Made by a program: the position numbers and the translations under genes | Assembly (NCBI GenBank): GCA_964546765.1 | Contig: CAZJKV010000022.1 | Coordinates: 1-23,733 of the forward strand | DNA from: JAITWN01 sp964546765 | Lineage (GTDB): Bacteria > Pseudomonadota > Gammaproteobacteria > SZUA-140 | DNA length: 23,733 nucleotides | Direction of reading: 5' to 3' | The notes under the pieces: model-generated | What the model was told of the DNA's origin: nothing | Databases searched by the model: none | The model's input: the letters and a program-made list of their open reading frames with translations, nothing else | Shown here: in pieces, positions 14,310 to 22,574 of the stretch | How the letters are laid out: each line of letters begins with the position of its first letter | How positions within the stretch are numbered: position 1 is the first letter of the stretch

Positions 14310-15620
14310 TTACGATCGTTGCTGAAGGATATACAAGCCTTTGAGGAGATTCAATGCCTCGTACATCTGATAGTCCTCGACGGCGAGATTCGGCTTGTCC
14401 TCATCGCTCTTCTCCGACTGCTTCTCGCGGTCGTTCTGGCCGTTGCCGAGATGCCGGGTCAGATCGGATTCCTTGACCGCCGCGAAGCCTCCGTCGTCGA
14501 TCGTCGCGAGGCGGACGTTCTCGAGCTGGATGTCCGGCACGATCCCGTCAGCCTGGATGGAACGGCCGGACGGCGTGTAATAGCGCGCCGTGGTGAGTTT
14601 GAGCGCGCTGCCGTCACTCATCGGCAGGATGGTCTGCACCGAGCCCTTGCCGAAGGTGCGGCCGCCCATGACGATCGCGCGCTTGTGGTCCTGCAGCGCG
14701 CCGGCGACGATCTCGCTCGCCGACGCCGAGCCGACGTTGACCAGCACGACGATCAGCGCATCGTCGAGGACATCCTTCGGCGTCGCCTTGAATTCGATCC
14801 GCGAGTTCTCGGTGCGGCCCTCGGTATAGACGATCAGGCCGCTGCGCAGAAAGGCGTCCGAGACGTCGACGGCGGCGTTCAGCACGCCGCCGGGGTTGTT
14901 GCGCAGGTCGAGCACAATGCCCTTGAGCTTGCCGCCGCTCTCCTTCTTGAGTGCCTCGACCGCCTCGAGCAGGTTGACGCCGGTGGTGGACTGGAACTGG
15001 GTGATGCGAAGATAGCCGAAGCCGTCCTCGAGCATGCGACTCTTGACGCTCTTGACCTTGATGACCGCGCGCGTGATCTTGGTCTTGAGCGGGCCCTCGT
15101 GGCCCTCGCGGACGATGGTCAGCGTGATATCGGTGCCCGGCTTGCCGCGCATGATGTCGACGGCCTCCTTGAGGGTCAGGCCCTTGACCGGGGTGTCGTT
15201 GAGCCGGACGATCGTGTCGCCCGCCATGACGCCGGCGCGCTGCGCCGGGGTATCGTCGATCGGCGCTATGACCTTGACAAAGCCGTCTTCCATGCCGACC
15301 TCGATGCCGAGACCGCCGAATTCGCCGGAGGTGCCGACCTGCAGATCCTGGTAGTCGTCGGAATCGAGGTAGGTCGAATGGGGATCAAGACCGGACAGCA
15401 TGCCGCGCACCGCGTTGTCGATCAGGGTGCGGTCATCGACGTCTTCGACATAGTTGCCCTTGATATTCGCAAAGACGTCGGTAAAGGTGCGCAGTTCCTT
15501 GAGCGGCAGCGGGGCGACGCCCTCGTCGCGGTTGGCGAACACGCCTTGACCGATCGTCAACGACACGCCCAGGGCCAGGCCCAGGCTCAGAATCAGCAGG
15601 TTTCTCATCGGGATCCTCAT
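14310..15620 (-). CDS. ctpA: S41-family carboxy-terminal processing protease (CtpA type)
   Basis: A 436-residue periplasmic or inner-membrane-tethered protease that trims C-termini, for example of peptidoglycan hydrolases. It has a short N-terminal hydrophobic signal (MRNLLILSLGLALGVSLTIGQ). A PDZ domain spans about residues 90-170 (GGLGIEVG, GDTIVRLNDTPVKGL). The S41 catalytic core includes VLDLRNNPGGVLNAAVDVSD, then the serine in NVGSASASEIVAGAL, and the lysine 25 residues later in GGRTFGKGSVQT. An 82-residue tail follows. The ATG at 15620 is preferred because a GGAGG lies 7 bp upstream and the hydrophobic segment follows directly. A longer form from 15668 would add 16 unconvincing residues. 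It is downstream of envC, a common arrangement. Confidence 0.94.
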   Translation of the reverse strand: MRIPMRNLLILSLGLALGVSLTIGQGVFANRDEGVAPLPLKELRTFTDVFANIKGNYVEDVDDRTLIDNAVRGMLSGLDPHSTYLDSDDYQDLQVGTSGEFGGLGIEVGMEDGFVKVIAPIDDTPAQRAGVMAGDTIVRLNDTPVKGLTLKEAVDIMRGKPGTDITLTIVREGHEGPLKTKITRAVIKVKSVKSRMLEDGFGYLRITQFQSTTGVNLLEAVEALKKESGGKLKGIVLDLRNNPGGVLNAAVDVSDAFLRSGLIVYTEGRTENSRIEFKATPKDVLDDALIVVLVNVGSASASEIVAGALQDHKRAIVMGGRTFGKGSVQTILPMSDGSALKLTTARYYTPSGRSIQADGIVPDIQLENVRLATIDDGGFAAVKESDLTRHLGNGQNDREKQSEKSDEDKPNLAVEDYQMYEALNLLKGLYILQQRS

Positions 15621-15729
15621 TTGACTACCTCCACAGCCTGTATCGGCCATGCATCGACTACCTATCAATAGATCAGGCTACTTTACCAGAAATCAAGGGC
15701 TTTGAGGCCGGTACGGCGTCGGGAGCGGT

Positions 15730-16887
15730 TCAGCGGACATCGGCTCGACACCACAATTGCGGGTTGTCCGGCCGACCGTCGTGGCGGATCTCGAAGTAGA
15801 GGCCGGGGCTGTCGCGGCCACCGCTGTCGCCGACCGTCGCGATGACCTCCCCCTGCCGGACCTGATCCCCTACGTTCTTGTAAAGGCTCTGGTTATACCC
15901 GTAGAGGCTCATGTAACCCTTGCCGTGGTCAACGATGACCAGCAGCCCGAATCCGCGCATCCAGTCAGCGAACACGACCCGCCCGCTGTAGATCGCCCGG
16001 ACCTCGCTGCCTTCGTCGGCGGCAATAACAACCCCACGCCAGGGTAGACTCTCGGCGCGTCGATGAGTTCCAAAACGGGCGACGACGCGGCCGTCGACCG
16101 GCCACGGGAGCTTGCCCTTCAGGGATGCGAACGGGGCGAGACCGGCCGGCTCCACCGGTTTCGCGGCCATCGCCTCACGTAGCTTCGCGACGAGTTCGGA
16201 CAGCCCGCGCTCGTCCTGTAGCAGCCCTTCCAGGTCCTGTTCCCGGGTCTGGATCTCGTCTTCGAGTCTGGCGAGCACCTCGGCGCGCGAACGACGCGAG
16301 TTTTCGAGCGTCGCGATCTGCCCCGACCGTTCCGCATGCAGGCGTTCCAGGGCCACGGTCTCGCGCGCGATCGACTGCTCCAGCGTCTCGATCTCGCGCA
16401 GGCTCGCGTCGACCTCCGCAATCCTGTCGATGCGCGCGCGGTGAAGATAACGGTAATACGCCAGCATGCGTCCTGTCGTAGCCGGATCCTGCTGGCTCAG
16501 GATCAGCTTGAGATGGCCCTGGTGGCCGATCGCGTAACTCGCGACGATCTGTTGCTCGAGCAATTCACGGTGGCGCGCGAGCGCGGTGCGCGCCTGTGCC
16601 TGGCGCTGACGCAGGTTGCGCAGTTCCTCGGTCCTGGTATGCTGCTGCCGCTCCAGATCCCGCAACGCGCGGGTCACCTCGCCGATTGCGACTTCGCTGC
16701 CGCGCAGTTCATCGCGCAGGCGGGACTGGTGATCGCGCGCGCCGGTCAGCGCCTCGCGCAGTTCCCCGATCTTCTTTCTTACCTCTTCGAGCTTCGCGCG
16801 TGACTCGCCGCCGTCGCCGGCGCCTCCGCCGGCATGGACCGGCGCCGCCAGCGCCAGCGCCATCAGCAGCAGGATCGCGTATGGCAT
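15730..16887 (-). CDS. envC: EnvC-type murein hydrolase activator
   Basis: A 385-residue periplasmic protein with an N-terminal signal peptide (MPYAILLLMALALAAPVHA), a long coiled coil (about residues 25-245, rich in Arg, Glu, Gln and Leu), and a C-terminal LytM domain (about 265-385). EnvC activates the amidases AmiA and AmiB at the septum. In active LytM enzymes the zinc is held by H...D and HxH; here the first block reads WRGVVIAAD and the last GLYFEIRHDG, so the ligands are missing, as expected for an activator and not an enzyme. I prefer the ATG at 16887. A GTG at 16920 that overlaps the gpmI stop (GTGA) would add 11 polar residues before the signal, and might be used for translational coupling. 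Confidence 0.93.
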   Translation of the reverse strand: MPYAILLLMALALAAPVHAGGGAGDGGESRAKLEEVRKKIGELREALTGARDHQSRLRDELRGSEVAIGEVTRALRDLERQQHTRTEELRNLRQRQAQARTALARHRELLEQQIVASYAIGHQGHLKLILSQQDPATTGRMLAYYRYLHRARIDRIAEVDASLREIETLEQSIARETVALERLHAERSGQIATLENSRRSRAEVLARLEDEIQTREQDLEGLLQDERGLSELVAKLREAMAAKPVEPAGLAPFASLKGKLPWPVDGRVVARFGTHRRAESLPWRGVVIAADEGSEVRAIYSGRVVFADWMRGFGLLVIVDHGKGYMSLYGYNQSLYKNVGDQVRQGEVIATVGDSGGRDSPGLYFEIRHDGRPDNPQLWCRADVR

Positions 16888-16916
16888 GGGCTCAGCCTCG
16901 CCGGACCGCGCCGGCG

Positions 16917-18482
16917 TCACTCCCGGTCCAGCAACACGACCAGCGGCCTCCCGTCCATCTCTGACGGCGCCGGGACGCCTATCAGATAGAGCATCGTCGG
17001 GGCGATGTCGGAAAGCGCACCCTCCCGGACGATGCGGGCCGGACGGCCGCCGACGTAGATGAACGGCACCGGGTTCGAGGTATGCGCGGTGTGAGACTGG
17101 CCGCTCTCTTCGTCGCGCATACGCTCGGCGTTGCCGTGATCGGCGGTGATCAGCATCTCACCGCCGGCCTTGCGCAAGGCCTCGTGGATGCGTCCGAGGC
17201 AGGTGTCGATGGTCGCTATCGCCTTGACCGCGGCGTCGAAGTTTCCGGTATGACCGACCATATCGGGATTCGCGAAGTTGCACACGATGATGTCGAAACG
17301 GCCGCTCTCGATCGCATCGACCAGCCGGTCGGTGACCTCGGGCGCGCTCATCTCCGGCTGCAGGTCATAGGTCGCGACCTTCGGCGACGGCACCAGGATG
17401 CGCTCCTCGCCATCGAATTCGCGCTCGGCACCACCGTCGAAGAAGAAGGTCACATGCGCATACTTTTCGGTCTCGGCAATGCGCAGCTGGGTCATGCCCA
17501 GGGATTCGAGATATTCGCCGAGCACGTTGTCGATGCGTCCCTGCGGGAACACGACCGGTATCTCGAACTGCTTGCCGTAATCGGTCAGGCTGACGAAGCG
17601 GCCGAGCTTCGGCACGCGCAGGCGCGGGAAGCCGTCGAAACCGTCCTCGCAAAAGGCCCGCGTCAGTTCACGCGCGCGGTCGGCGCGGAAGTTCATGAAG
17701 ATCACGATATCGCCATCCTCGACCCGCACCGGCGCGCGGCCGGTGGTGATCGCGGTCGCGGCGACGAACTCGTCGCTCTCGTCGCGCGCATAGGCAGCCT
17801 CGAGTCCCGCAAGCGCGGACGCCGCCTGGTGTTCACACTTGCCGTCGCTGACCAGATCCCAGGCCTTGCGCACGCGCTCCCAGCGCTGATCCCGGTCCAT
17901 CGCGTAGTAACGCCCGCAGATCGACGCGATGCGCCCGCCGCCGACCTCGCGAAACAGCGCCTCCGCCGCCTCGAGATTCGCGCCGGCGCTGCGCGGCGGC
18001 GTGTCCCGGCCGTCGAGGAAGGCATGGAGGTACACCCGGTCGCCACCGACGCGTGCGACGGCCAGCCGCAGCATCTCGTGGATATGGGCCTGGCGGCTGT
18101 GCACGCCCCCCTCGGACAGCAGGCCGAGCACATGGACCGCCCCGCCGTGCCGCGCCGCGACCCCGAGCGCGTCGTCAAGCACCTGATTCCTCTGAAATTC
18201 GCCGCCAGAAATCGCCTTGTCGATACGGGTGATCTCCTGGTACACGACCCGGCCTGCACCCATATTAAGGTGTCCGACCTCGGAGTTGCCCATCTGGTCG
18301 GCGGGCAGGCCGACATAGTGGCCCGAGCCCTGGATCAGGGTATGGGGATAGTCCCTCCAGAAATGGTCCCAGTTCGGGGTCGGCGCAGCGAGGATCGCGT
18401 TACCGGCGACTTCTTCGCTGTAGCCCCAGCCATCGAGGATGATCAGGGCCAGCGGCCGCGGTCTGTCTGTTGATTTCGTCAT
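16917..18482 (-). CDS. gpmI: 2,3-bisphosphoglycerate-independent phosphoglycerate mutase
   Basis: A 521-residue cofactor-independent mutase that interconverts 3- and 2-phosphoglycerate, with two Mn ions in an alkaline-phosphatase-like site. The N-terminal metal motif LIILDGWGYSEE and the phospho-serine motif QMGNSEVGHLNMGAGR (Ser near residue 65) are present. The insertion domain includes HAFLDGRDTPPRS. The C-terminal metal motifs are FANPDMVGHTGNFDA and ITADHGNAERM. Length is normal. The ATG at 18482 was chosen; an in-frame TTG 9 bp further upstream is less likely. The gene heads the - strand run gpmI-envC-ctpA-yibQ, a standard gammaproteobacterial order, and its intergenic region is shared with the divergent yibN. 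Cytoplasmic. Confidence 0.97.
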   Translation of the reverse strand: MTKSTDRPRPLALIILDGWGYSEEVAGNAILAAPTPNWDHFWRDYPHTLIQGSGHYVGLPADQMGNSEVGHLNMGAGRVVYQEITRIDKAISGGEFQRNQVLDDALGVAARHGGAVHVLGLLSEGGVHSRQAHIHEMLRLAVARVGGDRVYLHAFLDGRDTPPRSAGANLEAAEALFREVGGGRIASICGRYYAMDRDQRWERVRKAWDLVSDGKCEHQAASALAGLEAAYARDESDEFVAATAITTGRAPVRVEDGDIVIFMNFRADRARELTRAFCEDGFDGFPRLRVPKLGRFVSLTDYGKQFEIPVVFPQGRIDNVLGEYLESLGMTQLRIAETEKYAHVTFFFDGGAEREFDGEERILVPSPKVATYDLQPEMSAPEVTDRLVDAIESGRFDIIVCNFANPDMVGHTGNFDAAVKAIATIDTCLGRIHEALRKAGGEMLITADHGNAERMRDEESGQSHTAHTSNPVPFIYVGGRPARIVREGALSDIAPTMLYLIGVPAPSEMDGRPLVVLLDRE

Positions 18483-18517
18483 TGTTCTCAATTTAGACCA
18501 GGTTTAATGAAATGTAC

Positions 18518-18544
18518 ATCCCGGCCCGTGACGATCGCCGGGAT
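18518..18544. repeat. Inverted repeat in the gpmI/yibN divergent region
   Basis: ATCCCGGC (18518-18525) and GCCGGGAT (18537-18544) are perfect reverse complements with an 11-bp spacer. The dyad lies 36 bp upstream of gpmI and 61 bp before yibN, a fitting place for an operator or a 5'-UTR hairpin. No known operator was recognised. Confidence 0.5.
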
Positions 18545-18604
18545 ATCTAATAAGCTTATGGCCCCCCAGGACCTCAAGACCGCAGGTATTCCCGGCAAGC
18601 ACCC

Positions 18605-19030
18605 ATGGACAGACTCGGAAGTTTCATCGCCGACCAGTGGTATCTGTTTCTGGCGCTTATTGTAATCCTTGCACTGTTGTTCGTGAATCTGGGCAAGAAC
18701 CGGCTGCTCGGCTTTCGTGAGGTCAAGCCCCCAGACGCGGTGCGCCTGATCAATCACGAGGACGCGGTCGTCATCGACACGCGCGACGACGAGGCCTTCT
18801 CGAAGGGGCATATCGTCAACGCGGTCCATCTCCCGTACGAATCGCTGGAAGACCGGATCCGTGAACTCGACGAATACCGCGATCGCGCCGTCATCGTCTG
18901 CTGCGCGAACGGGCGCAAATCGGCGCACGCCGGCGCGATCTTGCGTGGAAACGGCTTTCACACGGTCTACAAGCTTTCGGGCGGGCTGATGGCCTGGGAG
19001 AGCGCCGGCTTTCCGCTGAACCGGCCCTGA
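18605..19030 (+). CDS. yibN: Membrane-anchored rhodanese-like protein (YibN)
   Basis: A 141-residue protein with one N-terminal transmembrane helix (about residues 11-28, YLFLALIVILALLFVNL) and a single rhodanese domain (about 38-138). The domain has VIDTRDDEAFSKGHIVNAVHLPY (CH2-type start) and the active-site loop CCANGRKSA, whose second cysteine would carry the persulfide. The last part GGLMAWESAGFPL is a typical domain end. The catalytic side is probably cytoplasmic, given the short N-terminus and the basic residues after the helix. In E. coli yibN lies between gpmI and grxC-secB; here grxC is absent and secB follows after 82 bp. The biological role is uncertain, possibly sulfur transfer or membrane protein insertion. 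Confidence 0.9.
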   Translation: MDRLGSFIADQWYLFLALIVILALLFVNLGKNRLLGFREVKPPDAVRLINHEDAVVIDTRDDEAFSKGHIVNAVHLPYESLEDRIRELDEYRDRAVIVCCANGRKSAHAGAILRGNGFHTVYKLSGGLMAWESAGFPLNRP

Positions 19031-19036
19031 GACCTG

Positions 19037-19045
19037 TGCTATCGT
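19037..19045 (+). promoter_or_regulatory. Possible extended -10 element before secB
   Basis: TGCTATCGT resembles TGnTATAAT with two mismatches, 67 bp before secB and just after the yibN stop. The best -35 (CTGAAC, 18 bp upstream) is weak. Confidence 0.3.
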
Positions 19046-19112
19046 ACACCCTGGCGGCCGCGTCCGCGCGCCCGTCGACCTGAACGAGTCAAACCACGAG
19101 GATTTTGCGGCA

Positions 19113-19622
19113 ATGGCGGACAACGCACCGGAACAGGGCGCGGCCGGAGATGGAGCGGCCGGTCAACAGGCGACGGAAAATCGCGCATTCAGCATCAGGA
19201 AGATCTATACCCGGGACATCTCGTTCGAAAATCCCAACGCGCCGCTGATCTTCAGCGAGGAGAAATGGACGCCCGAGGTCAGCATCAACCTGACGAACCA
19301 GGTCGCGAAGGTCGCGGACAACCTGCATGAGGTCGCGCTGGGCGTCACGGTCACTGCGAAGATCGGCGACAAGACCGCCTACCTCGTCGAAGTCCAGCAG
19401 GCCGGCGAGTTCCAGACCACCGGCTTCGAAGGCAATGAGCTGCGCGAACTGCTCGGCGTCTATTGCCCGGGCCTGCTGTTTCCGTATCTGCGTGAGGCGG
19501 TGTCGACCCTCACTGCCCGGGGAGGCTTTCCCCCGCTGCACCTGGCGCCGGTCAATTTCGAGGCGTTGTATGTGCAACACATGAAGAACCTGCAGGAACA
19601 GCAGGCCCAGGCCACGAATTGA
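19113..19622 (+). CDS. secB: Protein-export chaperone SecB
   Basis: A 169-residue SecB, the tetrameric chaperone that keeps exported proteins unfolded and delivers them to SecA. The core begins at about residue 27 with FSIRKIYTRDISFENPNAP, followed by WTPEVSINLTNQ, then HEVALGVTVTA, VEVQQAGEFQTTGF, and YCPGLLFPYLREAVSTLTARGGFPPLHLAPVNFEALY. The N-terminal 25 residues are rich in Ala, Gly and Gln and extend beyond the E. coli protein, probably disordered. The ATG lies after a GAGGA sequence 13 bp upstream, which is slightly far. It is followed by gpsA 30 bp later, as in E. coli. Cytoplasmic. Confidence 0.97.
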   Translation: MADNAPEQGAAGDGAAGQQATENRAFSIRKIYTRDISFENPNAPLIFSEEKWTPEVSINLTNQVAKVADNLHEVALGVTVTAKIGDKTAYLVEVQQAGEFQTTGFEGNELRELLGVYCPGLLFPYLREAVSTLTARGGFPPLHLAPVNFEALYVQHMKNLQEQQAQATN

Positions 19623-19652
19623 AGCGTCGCGCCTGAGCCCTGTCGGACAACC

Positions 19653-20669
19653 ATGAATGCCGGTCATGACAATCCGGTCCTCGTCATCGGCGCCGGCTCC
19701 TGGGGCAGCGCACTCGCGATACTGCTGTCCGGCAATGGTGTGCCGACGCTTTTATGGGGTCGCGAGACCGAAGACTTGAAGGACTGGTCGGAGGCGCGCT
19801 GCAACACGACCTATCTCCCCGGTATCAAGTTTCCGCCGCTGCTCGAGATCGAGACCGACCTGACGGCGGCGCTGGCCCGCACCAGGGACCTGCTGGTCGC
19901 CGTCCCGAGCGCGGGCTTCCGCTGGTCGTTACAGGAGATCGCGGCACGGGAGCCGGGTCCGTTACGCATCGCCTTGGGTACCAAGGGATTCGACCCGGGC
20001 ACCGGCAAGCTGCTCCATGAAGTCGTCGAGGAATTGTTCCCGCGCGAGACGACGATCGCGGTGATCTCGGGGCCGACCTTTGCGACCGAGGTCGCGAAGG
20101 GACTGCCGACCGCGGTCACGATCGCGACCGTCGATAGCGCCTTCGCCGACGTGCTGAGCCACCGGCTCGCCAACGAGCGATTTCGCGTCTACACCTCTGA
20201 AGACATCATCGGCGTCGAGGTCGGCGGCGCGGTCAAGAATGTGCTCGCGATCGCCGCCGGCATCGCCGACGGCCTCGGCTTCGGCGCAAACACGCGCGCT
20301 GCGCTGGTCACCCGCGGCCTTGCCGAGATCACCCGCTTCGGCGTCGCGCTCGGCGGCCGGCGCGAGACCTTCATGGGACTCGCCGGACTCGGCGACCTCG
20401 TGCTGACCTGCACCGACGACCAGTCGCGCAACCGCCGCTTCGGGCTCGCGCTCGGTGAAGGCCTGACGACGACGCAGGCCCATCGCTCGATCGGCCAGGT
20501 CGTGGAAGGCGAAAAGACGGTGCTCGAGGTCGTCGCAGTCGCACGCAGGCTAGGCATCGACATGCCGATCTCACACGAGGTCAATCAGGTGATCTATCAC
20601 GGCAAGCCGCCCCTCGCGGCGGTCAATTCCCTGTTCTCGCGCGAGCCGAAGCCCGAAGACGACCTGTGA
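19653..20669 (+). CDS. gpsA: NAD(P)H-dependent glycerol-3-phosphate dehydrogenase
   Basis: A 338-residue GpsA that reduces dihydroxyacetone phosphate to sn-glycerol 3-phosphate for phospholipid synthesis. The Rossmann motif GAGSWG is at residues 13-18. Other family blocks are LGTKGFDPGTGKLLHEV, the catalytic-region SGPTFATEVAKGLPTAV, and the substrate-domain signature GVEVGGAVKNVLAIAAGIADGLGFGANTRAALVTRG with its conserved lysine. Length is normal. No strong ribosome-binding site precedes the ATG. It lies after secB in the standard gammaproteobacterial order and 13 bp before the murU-like gene, so the three are probably one operon. Cytoplasmic. Confidence 0.97.
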   Translation: MNAGHDNPVLVIGAGSWGSALAILLSGNGVPTLLWGRETEDLKDWSEARCNTTYLPGIKFPPLLEIETDLTAALARTRDLLVAVPSAGFRWSLQEIAAREPGPLRIALGTKGFDPGTGKLLHEVVEELFPRETTIAVISGPTFATEVAKGLPTAVTIATVDSAFADVLSHRLANERFRVYTSEDIIGVEVGGAVKNVLAIAAGIADGLGFGANTRAALVTRGLAEITRFGVALGGRRETFMGLAGLGDLVLTCTDDQSRNRRFGLALGEGLTTTQAHRSIGQVVEGEKTVLEVVAVARRLGIDMPISHEVNQVIYHGKPPLAAVNSLFSREPKPEDDL

Positions 20670-20682
20670 CGGCGCCGCCGCG

Positions 20683-21351
20683 ATGAAGGCGATGATCCTG
20701 GCCGCAGGCCGCGGAGAACGCATGCGCCCGTTGACCGATTCGGTGCCGAAACCGCTGCTCGAGGCCGGCGGACGCAGTCTGATCGAGCATCACGTTGACG
20801 CGCTGGTGAATGCCGGCGTCACCGACATCGTCATCAACCATTCCTGGCACGGCGCGCAGATCGAGGCGCACCTCGGCGACGGCGCGCGCCTCGGCGCGCA
20901 TATCCGTTATTCAGCCGAAACCGCGCAGCGACTCGAGACCGGCGGCGGGATCCGCAAGGCGCTGCCGCTGCTCGGAGACGCACCGTTCATCGTCGTCAAC
21001 GGCGACATCTGGACCGACTTCCCGTTCGACTCCCTGCCCCCCGCGCCGGACGGGCTCGCGTATCTTGTACTTGTACCGAATCCGCCGCGCAACCCGGGCG
21101 GCGATTTCGCGCTGGCGGGATCACGGGTACGCAATTCAGGCGCGATGCGCCACACCTACAGCGGTATCGCGGTGCTCCGCCCTGCGCTGTTCGAGGGCCA
21201 GATGGCCGAGGTATTTCCACTCGCGCCCCTGCTGCGCGCGGCGGCCGATCGCGACGAGGTCAGCGGCGAACTGTACGGGGGCGCCTGGATGGACATCGGC
21301 ACCCCGGAGAGCCTCGAGGCCCTGCGGCAGTTGTTGGGTTCGGCGAAGTAA
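20683..21351 (+). CDS. murU: Nucleotidyltransferase, MurU type (N-acetylmuramate-1-phosphate uridylyltransferase)
   Basis: A 222-residue sugar-phosphate nucleotidyltransferase. The N-terminal signature MILAAGRGERMRPLTDSVPKPLL (about residues 4-26) binds the nucleotide and catalytic metal. VVNGDIWTDF at about residues 104-113 holds the metal-binding Asp, and YGGAWMDIGTPE near the end is typical. Length and sequence fit MurU of the Pseudomonas-type peptidoglycan recycling shortcut, which makes UDP-MurNAc directly from MurNAc 1-phosphate. The kinase partner AmgK, usually next door, is not in this window; upstream is gpsA instead. A related mannose- or glucose-1-phosphate nucleotidyltransferase cannot be excluded. 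Cytoplasmic. Confidence 0.8.
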   Translation: MKAMILAAGRGERMRPLTDSVPKPLLEAGGRSLIEHHVDALVNAGVTDIVINHSWHGAQIEAHLGDGARLGAHIRYSAETAQRLETGGGIRKALPLLGDAPFIVVNGDIWTDFPFDSLPPAPDGLAYLVLVPNPPRNPGGDFALAGSRVRNSGAMRHTYSGIAVLRPALFEGQMAEVFPLAPLLRAAADRDEVSGELYGGAWMDIGTPESLEALRQLLGSAK

Positions 21352-21400
21352 CCGTTCGCAGGTCGGCAGGGAGAATCACCGCTTCCCAGGGTCAACGGGG

Positions 21401-22555
21401 TCACTCCGGACGGAGGGGTTGTTCGATGCGGGCTTTCAGCGTGAACAGCGGACCCTGCATCAGGATCGAGAACGCGACGATCATGAAGGTCATGATCATC
21501 AGGAAGCGCGTTTCGGAACCCGGCGGCAGGCTCAGCACCAGCGCCAGCGCCAGGGCGCTGCGCGCCCCGCCCCAGGCCATGACACGGATGACCTCGTGCG
21601 AGAAGTCCCGGCGCAACACCGAGATCTTCACCGGCAGGGCGACACAGGCCATGCGCGTGACGAGCACGGCCGGGATCAGCAGGATACCGATGGTCAGATG
21701 CTTCAGCGTCACCGGCTCGTGCATCAGCGCGATACCGAGCCATACCAGCAGGATCGCGATCGCGCCTTCGGCGAGCAGCGACCAGAAACGCGACAGGCGT
21801 TCGCGCCGGTCTTCGGCCAGTGCCCACTGGCCGCGGCCCATAGCGATGACGACACCGGCGATACCTGCCGCGACGGGTCCGACCAGGTCCATCAGCGCTG
21901 CGAGCGCGAGGATGACGGCCAGCTGAGCGAGCGTCAGCGCCGCCTGCAAGTCTGCGCGCGTGACCTTCATCAGCAGAAAGACCGTCAGAATGCCGAATGA
22001 CAGACCGAGCAGCGACGCGCCGATTGTCTGCCTGACCAGCAGGCCGGACAGCGGCGCCGCACGGCCGGCCGCACCGGTCTCGATCATCAGCAGGGCGATG
22101 AACAGGACGATCGCGAACAAGCTGCTCCAGACCGCTTCAGCGGCGACCTTGCCGCTCACCATCGTCTCCGCGCCGGCAAGCTTCAGTATCCTGCTCGTCG
22201 ACAAGGGATCGACCGGCGAGATCAGCGCACCGAACAACAGGCACCAGGACCACGACAGGTCGATCTCGATCTTGCCGAACAACCACCACAGCAGCCAGGC
22301 GATCACCAGCGTCGACAGGCCGAGCGTCAGCGTCGACAGCATCACGAGGCGGAGGTTCGGCAGTATCGTGCCGTCGTTGCGCACTTGCAGCGCGCCGGCA
22401 AACACGAAGATCGCGAGCAGCGCATCGAGCAGGTGACGCCGGGGCACCGGATCGAGGGCAAAGCCGGCCAGCCACGCGCCAGGGGCGCCGCTGAGGTGTT
22501 CGAAACCGAGCAGGCCGATCGTCAGCAACAGGGCACAGATTCTGAACCGGTTCAT
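21401..22555 (-). CDS. CPA1-type cation/proton antiporter homologue (NhaP-like), altered ion site
   Basis: A 384-residue integral membrane protein with about 11-12 hydrophobic segments over its full length, no cytoplasmic C-terminal domain, and the CPA1 antiporter layout. Recognisable family segments are FGALISPVDPLSTSRIL (residues 108-124, family TDP region), EAVWSSLFAIVLF (140-152), and WGGARSALALALVLSLP near the C-terminus (family WGGLRGA). Canonical members read ESLFND at the second segment, where Asn-Asp is the ion-binding pair; aligned without gaps, this protein has Ser144-Ser145 there. The Asp of the first segment (Asp116) remains. Activity is therefore uncertain: it may carry a different ion or work as something else. 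It starts 19 bp after the ubiI-like gene and converges on murU. Confidence 0.85.
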   Translation of the reverse strand: MNRFRICALLLTIGLLGFEHLSGAPGAWLAGFALDPVPRRHLLDALLAIFVFAGALQVRNDGTILPNLRLVMLSTLTLGLSTLVIAWLLWWLFGKIEIDLSWSWCLLFGALISPVDPLSTSRILKLAGAETMVSGKVAAEAVWSSLFAIVLFIALLMIETGAAGRAAPLSGLLVRQTIGASLLGLSFGILTVFLLMKVTRADLQAALTLAQLAVILALAALMDLVGPVAAGIAGVVIAMGRGQWALAEDRRERLSRFWSLLAEGAIAILLVWLGIALMHEPVTLKHLTIGILLIPAVLVTRMACVALPVKISVLRRDFSHEVIRVMAWGGARSALALALVLSLPPGSETRFLMIMTFMIVAFSILMQGPLFTLKARIEQPLRPE

Positions 22556-22574
22556 CGAGACACGCGGCAGGTGC

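Noticed and set aside
13266..15671. An 801-codon open frame on the + strand, antisense to yibQ and ctpA
   Set aside because: It mirrors the codon bias of the two recognised - strand genes in high-GC DNA and shows no family motif. The - strand genes have clear domains and active-site residues.
17082..18473. A 463-codon open frame on the + strand, antisense to gpmI
   Set aside because: Same shadow effect; gpmI on the opposite strand is complete and has all metal-binding motifs.
21352..21400. A terminator between the convergent murU-like and antiporter genes
   Set aside because: The only inverted repeat (CTCCG...CGGAG) has a two-base loop, extends into the antiporter gene and has no T-run.
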